From Sapria himalayana (Eukaryota; Streptophyta; Magnoliopsida; Malpighiales; Rafflesiaceae), in the NCBI GenBank assembly GCA_029783825.1, contig JAREIK010001332.1, positions 3,210,314 through 3,274,313 on the forward strand: a DNA stretch of 64,000 nucleotides, read 5' to 3'. The notes beneath the pieces are model-generated. The model saw only the letters and a list, made by a program, of their open reading frames with translations. It was not told the DNA's origin and searched no databases. This document shows positions 25,011-37,030 of the stretch, piece after piece (position 1 is the stretch's first letter; every line of letters starts with the position of its first letter). The translations under genes and the position numbers were made by a program.

Positions 25011-26250
25011 CTGTGTTGGGCCAGTAAGATCTGAATTATGGTGACTCGATCGTGTCACCTTGCTATGCTAGACATGGCATAGTTTCTCAGTCAGGTCGTG
25101 TCGTGCCAGCATAAGAATGAGTGAGGTAGGCCTGACACAGCCCGCCAGCCTGATTGAGGTATTTGGTCATGCTGAGTTGTGCAGGGTCGGAATAATGCCA
25201 GCTATAACTAGCACAATTGGGTTCTGCCCTGCTGGAGGTGGCCGCATGGATGGTTGCTGCTGACTGATGTTTAATGACAATGGGCAACCTGTGATAAGCT
25301 ATAAGGTTGCACCCTGGGAATAGGGGCAGTGCAGCTGAAGTTGCAGTGCTGCACCGACAGTTTCCATTGACCCATTGTCAAGTCCAAGGCCCAAAGCTAA
25401 GCCAAGTTTTTAAATTTTAATCTTTTAATTTTAATTTAATAAGTTATTAATTATTATATTATAATTATGATATATGATATTATTACATATTTAAAAAAAA
25501 ATTTAATATAAATTATACTAACTTAAAAAAACAATATAAATTATAATATAAATATATAGGTCTCTGAAAATATTAATAAGATGAAAAATAGAATTTTGAA
25601 AAACAAAATTAGTCGATATGGATTGGATTGTTAAAGTTCATAGTCTCAGCAATGATATTTTCCTTTTTTAGTATGTTCGTATCATCATTTAAATTGAGTT
25701 CTCTTATTTTATTTTTAAGACCTATCTTTGAATTTTCTTGTTTTTTAAATAGAACATTTTTGTATTGATATCTACAAAAAGTAAACTCTGATGCTATGCT
25801 AGATATTGGAGGGATCAGCATATCTCTTGCCATTTGAAAAAGTATGAGAAATATAAATTTATATATTTTTTATTAATTCAATATATTAAAATTCTTAATA
25901 TTACTAAGATTAGATAGAACAATACTTAGTATCTAAGTGCCTTGACAATGCTTTCCTATTGGACGAACCTTCCTATCATTTGTTTTTAGTTAATTGTATT
26001 GTAAAATCATTGTATTTGAATGCGTTGTTGATGTTTGTGCTTGAAGACTTGTTATAATTATCATACTTATTATTATAATATTTAAATAAATTATCTTATT
26101 ATTCATAAATTTTATCCTTAGGTTTTTTGATTGATTAATATAAGTGAATATATATTCTATAGTATTTTTTATCTCTTCGGCATTAACTCGAAAATTCATA
26201 TAGGCAATAAAGCTATAAGCGATAGAATGAAGAATTAATATTTTAATCAT
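24994..26250 (-). mobile_element. Decayed hAT element, 3' half
   Basis: Begins with a degenerate hAT terminus (TAAAGGTATCGGTTGGGC at 24994), then a GC-rich subterminal block (about 25000-25390) rich in tgctgggc/ggccagc-type phrases, then an antisense transposase C-terminus ending at 25609. The distance from terminus to stop codon (about 0.6 kb) resembles the 0.7 kb in the complete element at 38762-42489. The opposite end was not found. Confidence 0.65.
25607..26250 (-). pseudogene. hAT transposase C-terminal remnant
   Basis: The - strand frame at 25833 reads MARDMLIPPISSIASEFTFC, which is the conserved start of the hAT dimerisation domain (ARD.L..P.S..ASE..F). Upstream, 26250-25990 encodes an I/N-rich stretch with VNAEEIKNTIEYIFTYINQSKN, plausibly the preceding helical region. 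The conserved catalytic glutamate is still readable (ASE). Two or more frames and AT-drift show it is dead. Confidence 0.65.
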
Positions 26251-26479
26251 TTCATTTTTATCTCCAAGGTCATGCCATTAAAATTTGAGTAACCTATATA
26301 TTTGCTAAATAGATTATTTTTTTGCATTTACATATAAGATCAAAGTGTAATACATGTGACGAGAGTATACATAAATAAACACATATTTATTGTATTATAA
26401 AAGATTTTAATTAAATTCCTTAGAATTTGGTAGGCTAATCATTATCTCTTTTTTTTTTTTATTATTAACATAGTTAGCT

Positions 26480-27440
26480 ATCATTTATTGGTAGTCAACA
26501 TATAAATCCAATATCAAGTCTGTAGTTCGCATGGTAACTTGAGGTATTTTTGTATGTTTTTTATATGGTTTAATGCGAGAAAAATTGTTTTTATTTATGT
26601 TAGTATTATCAAATTAAGTATATGATACATAAATCTAAAATGTTTAATTTTATTTAAAAGATTCATCTTTAAAAATTTTGATAAACATATTAATTACTAT
26701 ACTATTATTTAAAGTATTATTAAATATTATGATAAATTTTATTTATAATCTTATATTCTTTAAATATCCCTGACAAACACTTAATTTGTGAGGTCATCAT
26801 GAAGATATAAGATTTCACTGAATCTTAATATTTTTTATTTAGTTTTTATATAGAATCAATATAGTGTGTGGTCATAGATACGAATGCATTGGTTGCATGT
26901 TTAGTCCAAATATTGGATGTCACTGAGACTACTCTTTGTGTTATAAGCTAGTTAATAGCTAATTATTTTTTTATTTTATAATTTTTTATTATATCGTTCT
27001 TATTTGTTGATCTATAGATCATATAATAAGTGGGTTAAATGTATTAGTCAATAAGATAACGTAGTTTAAGATCTTTTAAAATTTAATTGAAAGTTCTAAG
27101 CTAGTGATGAATTTTGTAATGTCTTTCATTGCATATTCTTGTAAGTAAATAAAATGGATTATTAAAATAAAAATTAATCTAATTTCAAAGTCTTCCTTAC
27201 TAAGTTAAGTTTGTTTAAAATATAATATAATATATTTTTTGATATATCGATTGATATTCCTTTTAAGTTGTTTAGTATTATTAGTATTTTTATATGTATA
27301 TATTTTTTGTAATATATATATTGTGTTAAACTTTTTTGATAATTTAAACTTTTTATTTTTAATTATCTTAAGTATGCATATATTATTGAGGTTCATCTAT
27401 TTTTAGGTTTTTTAAGTGCATGAGTTGATGTTGTGGGAGA
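26480..27440 (+). repeat. Diverged repeat segment, copy 1
   Basis: Aligns over most of its length with 28550-29600: shared phrases 'attattattggtag.aacatat.aatccaa.atc', 'aacaaacactta.gtga', 'attatttttttattttataatttt' and 'gttcat.tatttttaggttttt'. Old duplication; contents unknown but part of the family that also includes 31490-34180. Confidence 0.55.
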
Positions 27441-27996
27441 TAACTTAGTCTTGGACCATTCAGTTGAGTAATCATTATCTTTATCTAAGTCTACTTAATT
27501 TTTATAATATTCACTATTTTTTTTAATCTAGTTCAAGTCTTAGAGATTTTGAGAAGTGAGAAGTATTATGAAAAATTACATATATACATAATTTTATAAA
27601 AAATTTAAAATCATATTAACTAACAAATTAACTTCAAAAAAATAACTATGTGATGTATACCTTTTTGTGAGTAGTAAACAATAATTTAACAATTGTAATT
27701 GCTTTATTAATTTGTCAATCAATATTGTTCCGACAAATGAAAATATGTTAATATCATAAATAAATTTGAAAATAAGAGTAAATTTGGAAAAAAAAATTAG
27801 ACAATAGATGGTGATTATTATAATTGAAGACAATGAGAAACATTAAGGCGAAGAGAGATTATATGTAAATCATGAAAAATAAAATAAAGTAATATGTTAT
27901 TTGTAATTTTTTTTTCTTTAATATATATATATATATAACTTTTTTTTTATTTTTTTCGGGTAGAAATTTTATATCTATTCGATTTTTTGGAATGAG
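27441..27996. other. AT-rich intronic DNA, nothing recognised
   Basis: Continuation of the repeat family up to about 27560, then featureless; small chance ORFs only. Confidence 0.4.
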
Positions 27997-28019
27997 TTGC
28001 TTAAGTTTGTTTCAAAAAT

Positions 28020-28230
28020 GAGTTGTACTAGCTTGTGTGTATTTGTATATGTATTCATATATATGCATATGTATATACAAATATATGTATACATGTCTCC
28101 ATATATATATATGTATACATATGTACATATATGTATATGTATGTCCATATATATGTATACATATATACATATCTATATCTATATATGTTTATTTACTTCT
28201 ATACACACGCACACACATATATTAATATAT
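28020..28230 (+). repeat. TATG/TATA-rich alternating microsatellite
   Basis: Imperfect array of tatgta, catata and tacata units, almost strictly alternating purine-pyrimidine. The three overlapping 62-78 codon ORFs here (Tyr/Ile/Met-rich) are artefacts of the repeat. Confidence 0.85.
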
Positions 28231-28549
28231 TAGATTATTAAAATTTTATTATTATATTTTATTGTTTGATTAATTTTACTTGATTGTATTTTATTAATAT
28301 ATAAAAAATATATGTAATATTTAATAAAATTTATAATTTTTTTATAAATTAGGTAGAGTGCACTTAAAAAATCCATGCACCTTAATTGTGCCTCTAGGCT
28401 TCAAAAAATTTTGTATTTTAGTGTGTATTGCATCTTAGTCCTCAAATAACTATGATCATATCTCAAAAGATTTTTATGATTTAAAAAAAAGAAATATTAT
28501 GTCTTAGTCTAAAATTTTTATTTTATTGATTTTATTATTAATGTAATTG

Positions 28550-29600
28550 AATATCATATATTGGTAGCAAACATATGAATCCAACATCATGTATGTTAAA
28601 TTCTAATAGGTTTGATATTTACTTAGAATTTTTTTTAAGCCTTTTAACTTATATGGAGTATAAACATCTTGTAGTATGTTAGATATCATAATATATTCTA
28701 ATATATTATATATTTGTTCTAATGAGTGAGAATTTATTTTTAGGTTGGCTTGTATTATTAGGTTTATTATATAAAATTTATAAATAAATGTAAACATTCT
28801 TAACTAATAGATTATTTCTAATAATTCATATAAAAATATTTATTATCACACTATTATTTATTATTATCATAAATATTATGTTAAATATTTTATTTTATAT
28901 CTTGTATTCACTAAATATTCTCAACAAACACTTATGTGATAGGTCCATAATGAGGATTTAACATCTCACAAAATTTTGATTTTTTTATTTAGTTTTCAGT
29001 CATAATCAATAAAGTTGATAGTGATGCATGTGAATATTTTTTCATCATGATTTTTATAAATATTAGATATCACTGATATTATTTTATTTTGTATTTTAAG
29101 TTCATTAATTATTAATTATTTTTTTATTTTATAATTTTTATATTATGTCATTTCTTCATGTCATCTTAGGTATCCTATGATAGGCGGGCTAGAAGTATTT
29201 CTACTTTAACTGTAGTCTAGGATTTTCAAAAAATCTAAGCTAAAGATCCATGTTAACAATGAATCTAGTAGTGTCTATACTTACAAACTCATGATAGTAA
29301 ATAAATTGAGTCATATAATCTAAAATTAATCCAAATTTAATGATTGCATTGTATTATTGGATTTAACTAAGATTTAGTGAACTATGTTTTTTGATATTTT
29401 ATTTGGTTTCTCCTAACTTGTCCAATCCCACCATAATCATTATAAATATATATTGTTTTATAATATATGCATTGTCTAATTTTTTTGATGTCTTTATAAT
29501 TTTTATTTTTAATTATCTTAAAATAAGTTTATATTAAATATGTTCGTTTATTTTTAGGTTTTTTGGTGCTATAGTCTAGGCTGACATGTGATTGAGAGAG
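28550..29600 (+). repeat. Diverged repeat segment, copy 2
   Basis: Partner of 26480-27440. Immediately followed by a GC-richer hAT-like core (30180-30430), an arrangement seen again at 31490-32560. Confidence 0.55.
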
Positions 29601-30179
29601 ATTTATATGTATCTATATTATATATTTTCATAATAATCATAACTTTTTTTTTTAATTTTTAGAGAATTTTTAAAAATAAAAGAAATTTGTCTATATATTT
29701 TTATAATTATCTATGAAAAATATAGTTGCACAAAGATATCATATGTACCTTACAAAATTTTAGATTTCAGACACGAATCCAAAGTTGAGAAATTGGAAGT
29801 CAACAACTCTAATACTCTTTCACAAATATTAATTATAATTATTAGTATTATTGTTTAGAGAATTTGAGAATTGAGAGTCAGAGAGAGAATAGATAATAAT
29901 TTGAGTGAGAAAAATTATGAATATTAAATTATTATCTATTAATAAATTTTAAAAATAAAATATTAATTTAAAATTTTTAATTTTTTTGGGCAAAATTTTA
30001 AGTCATTAGATTTTTGCCCATAACCACCGGACAAAAATCCAATGGTTGAGATTCACCCAAAGTTTAATTTTTTTTAATTTTTTATGATGTTTAAAATTAA
30101 ATGTTATCCTTCAATGACAATTATGCTCCATTTAAATGAAATATTTTTAAAAAATGGCTCATGGATTTCTTGTGCCTTG

Positions 30180-30430
30180 TTTTAATATATCCAATTATCC
30201 AGCATGGAAAAACATTTAGGACCATGCATTGTGTTTGGTTGTGCTAGTCGTGCCGAAGGCAATTACCCTTGCATGCTTCCGAGCGTTGGATGTATTTTCT
30301 TGGCATGACATGACACAAAACGATACCAGTCATGCCATGGATAGACTCACACAAGGGAAAGCATGGCTCCTTCTCTAGTATTGCTTTGTTGTGCATGGCT
30401 TTTTTGAGCCGCTTGGCTCATTTGATATGA
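30180..30430. mobile_element. GC-richer core resembling hAT subterminal DNA
   Basis: Contains gtgctagtcgtgcc, ggcatgacatgacac and gtcatgccatgg phrases shared with the cores at 32300-32520 and 33850-34070. No terminal repeat is recognisable at the edges, so it is an eroded or captured hAT-like fragment. Confidence 0.45.
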
Positions 30431-30739
30431 AAAAGTTTTTTGTGTCATACTTATTTTTGATTATCTTGTTAGTTTAGTCTCTTTTATCCAATGTGTTCCC
30501 TAGTGTAAATTCACATTGAGTTAGTAACTAGTAGATTTAACCTCTCAGAAGTCAGATTCTCCTGCTATTATCTCCTCTAATTATGACACTCATCACTCTC
30601 TTTGCAAGAGACAAGTGCTGCACTCATTGCCCGGATTCTTAGATTTGTCTTATTTTTGTATTGTTTATTGTTTTATATTTTTTATTAATTCTTTTGATGA
30701 TATTATAATATTAAAGTTTATTTCTAAGATATTATGTCA

Positions 30740-30905
30740 TCTTGGATGGTGCTAGATGTTGATAGAATAGATGCATACTTTCTACTCTAATGAGATATGT
30801 GAACTCGTGCTGTGATATTTGAGAAGGTATGTTGTTTATAAGTGGGTGTTTTTTGTGAAGACGTATCCGAATGAGAAGATAAATTATATTACTAGAGTTG
30901 ACTTA
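30740..30905 (+). pseudogene. Copia RT fragment
   Basis: Reads RYVVYKWVFFVKTYPNEKINYITRVDL, matching the copia RT entry block (VGCKWVFK.K..PDG.I.RYKARLV). Isolated fragment of about 55 codons. Confidence 0.6.
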
Positions 30906-31839
30906 CTCAAATATTTATTGTAATTTTATAAGATCTTTTTTTTCTAATTTTCAAAATGACATCAATATGAATTAATAGATGATTATAAGGCGGAGGCATA
31001 TATAACAACATGACATGATTTATCTTTCTCAGCTGTGTTGGGATGTCACTGCCCTGAAAGAGGTAGGCCCAATAATGCCTAATAGCTCGGCTAAGGCATT
31101 CACTATGTGTTAGATTCAAGTCAGGTTAAACTCAACATGATCGGCTAGGCACTAAATAATGCCTGACCCGACTGTGACTAACATAGGCTAACCAAGGTTA
31201 GCTTCCACAAGAAGCACAACTATTAGTAGGCTATATCGGATATTAATATATTTATATTAAGTTTTTAACATATTAATGTTATGTATAAAAAAATAAATTT
31301 TGTTTAAATATAAATTGCACTACAAATGTTATTAATATTAAATATAAGAAAAGACATTAAAAAAATACACTTAGGTATGAAACAAAAAACAAAAAAAAAT
31401 TATAAGGTATCATTGCCACAAGTTTGCTACAGATATATATTTTTTTACTATATATATTGTGTCGCAAGTTTTTCAGTGACCTTAGAATTTTTTTTATAAA
31501 TATATTAACATGAGTTAATGACATAATTATCTGTCTATTCTTAAATTTTTTAGGTATAAGGATCAAAATTGACTTGTGTTTGTGAGATAACCCATTATTG
31601 GGCTTTTTATTTTGGTTATCTTTATCTATGTTTAGGTCTATATCATTTTAATAATATTCATAATTTTCTTTTTTTTTTAGTTTTTAAAATTTTGAGTAGG
31701 AGAGAACATTATTTTATTTATTTTATATTAGAAAAAATATTTACTCAAAAAAATTAAGTGTATACCTTCAATCTTGTAAAAGCAATCCAAAGATGAGGGA
31801 TATCAAGTACACAATCATCAATCAGAATGCTTGCCTCCA

Positions 31840-32640
31840 ATTATTAATTTACTCAGTTTTAATTTTCATATGATTTATTACGTATATAATATAAAAATAT
31901 AAATAAAAAAGGTACTTAAACTCGCTATTATTGGATAATTGTGATGTTTGGGAGAGAGAAGAAATTACATTTTGAATATGAAAAATTATAATTGTTAATA
32001 TTTAATTTATAAAAATATTAATTTTCAAAAAATAATTTTTTTAAATATTATACCTTTTGGAAGAAATTCAACAACTTACAATAATATATGTGTATGTATA
32101 TATATATGTTTTACTTTTTGACAACGACAATGACTTGTGATATCGAAAGGGAGTTATTATTTTAAATGATGACCTACAAATTTTAATGGTGCATATGCAT
32201 TCACAAGCCTCATTTATAAATATTATTTTAAAATAGAGACGTGGATACATGTTCTTATTTTATAATATTGCTAGCACAATAGTGTGTATCATGCTGGTGA
32301 CTTACCTATTTGTGTTGGTTGTGCTTGCCAAAGCCTTGAGGTCTAGCTTGGCATGACACGGGGCTCATCTTACGTAGCCTTGACATGGTATAAACCATGC
32401 CACATGCCGACATGAGGCAAGTCCATGAATGACATGGGAATGTGCCATGCTATGCTAGGCATGACATTTTCATGTTGTTTCTCACATCAAGCTTGGGCTG
32501 CATGGCCTAATTGACTCCTCTAAGATTTTGAACTGTATTGTATGACATAAAGTTCTCATTGGTAGCTTAGTTTGAGAGATTTTATTTTTCACTGGTAGGC
32601 ATCTCATTTGAGTTATATAAGTATGACATAACGTTGTCAT
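31840..32640 (+). repeat. Tandem duplication, unit A (empty site)
   Basis: Aligns with 32650-34180 once the 33003-33753 insertion is removed (about 0.8 kb each). Shared landmarks: 'ctattattggataattgt', 'cttgtgatatcgaaagg / cttgttgctatgctatc' region, the GC-rich core with 'cctagcttggca', and 'cctctaagatt'. Carries the unoccupied MULE target tgcatatgc near 32191. Confidence 0.75.
32300..32540. mobile_element. hAT-like GC-rich core in unit A
   Basis: Same core as 33860-34090: tgtgttggttgtgcttgccaaagcc, agcttggcatgacac, tgccatgc and gcctaattgactcctctaag parallel the second copy. Looks like subterminal DNA of the hAT family, terminal repeats not recognised. Confidence 0.5.
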
Positions 32641-33002
32641 TTGGTCAATATTCATTTATTCATAGTTATAGATTTCATATGATTTATTTTAAATAATTCA
32701 AAAAATTATATAAAAAAATACTCACAACTTGCTATTATTGGATAATTGTAATATTTCGAAAGAAAAAGTGAAAAGAAATTACAATTTGAATGTGAAAATC
32801 TATAAATATTAATATCTTATTTATAAAAAAAATTTAAGATAAAAAAATATATTTTTAAAATTTTTTTAGTTGGGAGAAGTCCAATGGCTTGTCATAAAAA
32901 AAATTATTAATGTTAGCTACACTACTAATGACTTGTTGCTATGCTATCAGAAGGAAGTCATTATTTTGAATGATCGTTTGAAATTTTTAAAGGTGAATGT
33001 GC

Positions 33003-33753
33003 TAAGAAGCACGGATATGGGGATACGACATGATGAGATATGTGGACATGGTAAATTTTAAAAAACTAAAATATGGATATGATCAGGACATGACATGATA
33101 AAATAAAATAAAAATAAAAATAATTATCTTTATAAATATTATTCTTAAAAAATATTGATAAAATAAAATAAAATTTATAATTATTTTTATAAATACTAGG
33201 TATTTTATAAAATAAAATAAAATATTTTATTTTATAAAATAAATATATTTTTTTTATTTTATTATATAAAATAATATTTATAATTATCTTATATTATAAA
33301 ATAATTTTTATAATTATTTTATTTTATAAAATAATATTTTATAATTTTCTTATTTTATAGAAAAAAATATATTTTTTATTTTATAATATAAAAATATTTT
33401 ATTTTATTTTATCGCCCCCCCTCCCCCCACCCCATAGAATCGCGCCCCCTTCTGCCGCCCCACAGAATCACGCCTCCCTACCACCCCACATAATTGCACC
33501 CCCCTTGCCGCCCCACAGAATCGTGCCTCCCCTGCCACCCCACAAAATTGCGCCCCCCCCTCCCGCCACCCCACAAAATCGGCCACTTGGCATCATCTTC
33601 ATGGATATGACATTCAATGTGTCTGTCTGATACGATATGCCACAAATTGGTCAACGATATGCAACGTGGCGTATCAGACATGTATTTGACGTGTGTCTTG
33701 CATGTGTCCGACACTTGGACACGCCTATAGAACACCGTATTCATGCTTCATAT
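33003..33753. mobile_element. MULE-type non-autonomous element (751 bp)
   Basis: Ends are inverted repeats: TAAGAAGCACGGATATGG on the left and, reverse-complemented, TATGAAGCATGAATACGG on the right (14 of 18 match). It is flanked by a 9-bp target duplication, tgaatgtgc (32994-33002) and tgcatgtgc (33754-33762), 8 of 9 identical; the empty site in unit A is tgcatatgc. A 9-bp duplication is the signature of Mutator-like elements. No transposase; the centre is AT-rich plus a C-rich minisatellite. Confidence 0.75.
33412..33590 (+). repeat. C-rich minisatellite inside the MULE element
   Basis: About five imperfect units of roughly 30-34 bp, each with ccgcccca(c)a(g/t)aat(c/t)g(c/t)(g/a)cc followed by a C-run. 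ORFs of 60 and 88 codons on the - strand are products of this repeat. Confidence 0.85.
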
Positions 33754-34194
33754 TGCATGTGCATTCATGTGCCCTATTTATAAATATTATGATAAAATGG
33801 GCACATGAATGAACATGTCTATTTTATAATAGTGCCAACATGATATGTGTGTGTTCGACATGTGTTGTGCTTGTTTGTATTGGTTTTGCCAAAGGCTCGC
33901 TGGCCTAGCTTGGCAAGGCATGAGGCCCATCCCACGTAGGCCCGACATGACACGAGTCATGCCACAAGTTGGTATGAGGTAGGTTCATGCATGACTTAGG
34001 AATGTGTCATGCCATGTCAAGCACGAGATTTTCTTGTTGTTCCATGAGTTGAGCTTTGGCTGCCTGACCTAGCTGATGCCTCTAAGATTGTGAAATACAT
34101 TATAATGTCTGAAGTTGTCATAGAGAGCTTGGTTTGAGATATTTTCACGGGCAATGATCTCGTTTCGGTTACATTGGATTGTTATGTATATTTT

Positions 34195-35190
34195 TTTATT
34201 TGTTTTATGAGTCTTGATGACATGATAATTTTATTGATTATCTATTTGTTGATATTTTGTTTATATGAGATAATGTGTTGATGATCATCCAACTAAAGAA
34301 ATATCTTAAAGCACAATTTATGACGAAGGTCTTTGGGAGACTTAGGTACTTTATGAGCATAGATGTGCTTATTATTCCTTTAGAGATATAATTTTATCAT
34401 AGAGAAGATATGTACTTGATATTTTTGTAAATATTGATTTTTTGAATTGTGCTACATTAAATATATTTATTAATCTAAGTGCAAATTTTTTTTTTGAACA
34501 TTCTTGTTGACTTTATTACTATAGGAGCATTGTATATTAGATTAGCTATATAAATGTAACCTGATAAAGTATATCATATGCAATCAATATAATTAATCAT
34601 CTTTTATATTTTTCTCTGTAGATTTACTTTGATGTAGCTTTTCACATACTAAGATATGTGAAGACATTTCCAGAATTTGTAATATTTTTTAATGATCATG
34701 AGTATTTATATTGAAATACGTATTTAGATTTGAGTTGTGCATTATGTGCTGAGAGAAAGTCTATAAAAAAGGTTTTGTACTTATGTTGGAGGAAATGTTG
34801 ACTCTCAAAAATATAAGAGATATAGGATTATTTTGGAATTTAATGTACAAATAAAATTCAGGGTGATGTCGACTATTATTTGTGAGATATTTTGGATATG
34901 ATATTTACTCGAAAATATTGAATGTTTACAATTTTTTTATTATCTTTTAATATGACAATCATGCAATTAAAACATGTAACTTCATATTTATTATTCAACG
35001 AATGGAGGAAACACATAGAAATTGATTATTTCTTCTTTATGTAGAAGATTCATGATGAGATATTTGTTGCAACCAATATCCAGACAATAGAGGAATAATG
35101 AATATTTTTATGAAAATTTTGAAGAGACCTCATTGTGCCCCTCTTCTCTATTATTGGTGTTTTGAACCTTCATGCACCAACATGAGGGTG
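34195..35190 (+). pseudogene. Copia RT/RNase H remnant
   Basis: In order: DDMIIL(L), GDDHP-like HHPTKE, KVFGRLRYFM..DVL, then FDVAFHILRYVK, and CNHAI.TCNFIFIIQRMEETHRN-like NERTKHIEIDYFF with KIHDEIF and a final NLHAPT*GG. These are consecutive copia RT C-terminus and RNase H blocks. Followed by a short polypurine tract (catgagggtg) and an LTR start. Confidence 0.7.
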
Positions 35191-35340
35191 TGTTGGAGTT
35201 TTCACTCATATTAATTTTTGTTTTATTTTACTTTTCATTCTTTTGATATGAGCAACCAATTTGTGGGTTGCCCAATCACATTTGTTTATTATTTATTGGA
35301 TTTGGTTGTATATTATTTTTATTTGTGTTATTGCATTATT
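35191..35340 (+). repeat. 3' LTR remnant of copia
   Basis: Begins TGTTGGAG directly after the polypurine-like tract and carries the 'tgtgggttgccca' phrase also present in the LTR at 44501-44694. The 3' boundary is not resolved. Confidence 0.5.
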
Positions 35341-35382
35341 ATTATTATTATTTTTTATCTTGAAATTTAATAATATTTTATT

Positions 35383-36482
35383 TATTCTAAAATTTTATAT
35401 ATTAATATAGGTGTTAATCGGGTCGGGTGGCTTGGGCATGACCCACTCTTCAGTTGTGCCTGGCCTGGCAAGACTCGGTCTAGAATCATGCATGGTTCCG
35501 GGCTGTGCTGGGCCGGCATGCGTCGTGCCTCATGCCGCCTAGTCAAAACTTATGTGCATGGCCTGAAGGCACGGTCTACCAACCAAGCCACTCGAGGACT
35601 CGGGATTGGCTAAGGGTCATGAGTCAAATCTCATCGGGTGATTGCCCAATGCGGTAGGTTATTATTTTTTAAAAGATCAGCCACGTAAGCTCGATCTTGC
35701 TTACGAGGCCAATTATAATTGGTTGGCCACGTAAGTCGGTCACTTATTATATTTTCACATAATGAGTTCTGCATAAAAGGTATGGCACGACCCTACACTT
35801 AGTTTTCCCACCGCGCCGTGTTGGACCAGCCAGATTATTCTTGTGCGGTGTCTGGTACGGCACGTTGGCATGGTTGTGCTTAACAAAAATGGGTTGTACT
35901 GGCATGACACGACCTGCTTGATTCTTTTATATATTAATGAGTTTTCGAATAATTAATTTTCGATGAGCTATCTTATTAAACAATTTAATACGTATGTAGT
36001 TTTTTATCATATTGATATTTTGTAAGATTTAAAGATTTTAAGAATGTTTTTTTTCAGTTCAGAGATAGACAATTTGTATTTGTTCTTATCTACTAATAGA
36101 AAATTTGACCATGTGTTTTAGTGTTATTAATCATTGTTTTTTTCTTGATTGACTTGATCATTAATATCTGATCAAATTGAAAATTTAATAGGTACTTTTT
36201 TATTCTAAAATTTTATATATCAACAAGTGTTCGAATAATTTATCTTGTGTGAGCTATATCATTAAACAACATAATATTTATGTAATTTTTTTCTTATATT
36301 GATATTTTGCAAGATCTCAAGATTTTAAGAATGATTTTCTTTAGTTGTGAGATATAAAATTTGTATTAAATTCATATATACTATTAGAAAATTTGACTAG
36401 ATGTCTTAGTATTATTAATCATTGCTTATTTATGATCAACTCAGTCATTAATATCTAATCAAATTGAAAATTATTAATATCA
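35383..36482 (+). repeat. Tandem duplication of about 280 bp, first unit carrying a hAT MITE
   Basis: Unit 1 is 35383-36195 including the 35406-35929 insertion; unit 2 is about 36203-36482. Shared phrases: ttctaaaattttatatat, tcgaataatt, gagctat..tattaaacaa, agattttaagaatg, agaaaatttgac and ttaatatct.atcaaattgaaaatt. Subtracting the insertion and one target copy makes the units equal in length. Unit 2 shows the empty site. Confidence 0.85.
35406..35929. mobile_element. Non-autonomous hAT element (524 bp)
   Basis: Degenerate inverted ends (TATAGGTGTTAATCGGG and, reverse-complemented, TAAAAGAATCAAGCAGG) with an exact 8-bp target duplication tatattaa at 35398-35405 and 35930-35937. The interior is GC-rich with gtgctgggccggca-type phrases, as in the complete element at 38762-42489. 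No coding capacity. Confidence 0.8.
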
Positions 36483-36589
36483 ATATAAAATATTTTCCAA
36501 ATTAGATTGTGTGACTATTTAGATTGGAACTTGCCAAAGGCAACTATCATGTCTGCCAGAATTATATGAGTAAGGATTTATCTTGATGT

Positions 36590-36848
36590 GAATTAGACAC
36601 CCTTGATTTGTCTTCAAATAAGTCGTTCTAGTTAATTTGGGATTAAAAATTACACAAATTAGAACTTAATATTGAATCCTTAGACACTTTTCGTTATTCA
36701 ATTGTGATGATCCTTTCATCAACAAGAAGCAGAACTTGCGAGAATTTGACTATTGAGACTACTTTCTTCAATTTTTACTCAACTTTGTAAGTCAAGAATG
36801 TGAGTGGGCTGAGAGGCTTTTAAGGAATTTAGTTTTGGGATTCAGCAT
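36590..36848 (-). repeat. LTR-like repeat, copy 1 (partial)
   Basis: Aligns with 46129-46400 and 51925-52190 through the phrases 'gatgtgaatta', 'ttttcgtt', 'gagactactttcttcaa' and 'ggcttttaaggaattta'. Ends where the copia 5' LTR begins. Confidence 0.5.
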
Positions 36849-36849
36849 A

Positions 36850-37017
36850 GTGACATATGTGCTTCCCCAAATCTCACACACACACACACACACACACACG
36901 ATTTTATATTGTATTCAAATATCACTTTTCATTTTCAAATGCATTATTTTTTTAGTTTTTGTTTCTTTTATTTCTCGTCCTTTTATTTTATTGCCACACA
37001 CTATAATTTGATAAGAA
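36850..37017 (+). repeat. 5' LTR of copia (truncated start)
   Basis: Aligns with the last 160 bp of 44501-44694 (ttttatattgtattcaaa.at..cttttcatt, ..taatttg.taagaa). Contains a (CA)n run at 36875-36899. Followed at once by TGGTACCAGAGG (37019-37030), an initiator-tRNA-Met-type primer binding site. Confidence 0.7.
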
Positions 37018-37030
37018 ATGGTACCAGAGG

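Larger units (their letters stand above)
32650..34180 (+). repeat. Tandem duplication, unit B (with insertion)
   Basis: Second unit of the duplication, interrupted by the MULE-type element at 33003-33753. Its hAT-like core is at about 33860-34090. Confidence 0.75.

Noticed and set aside
28000..28241. Three overlapping Tyr/Ile/Met-rich ORFs
   Set aside because: Products of a TATG/TATA microsatellite; all frames show the same composition.
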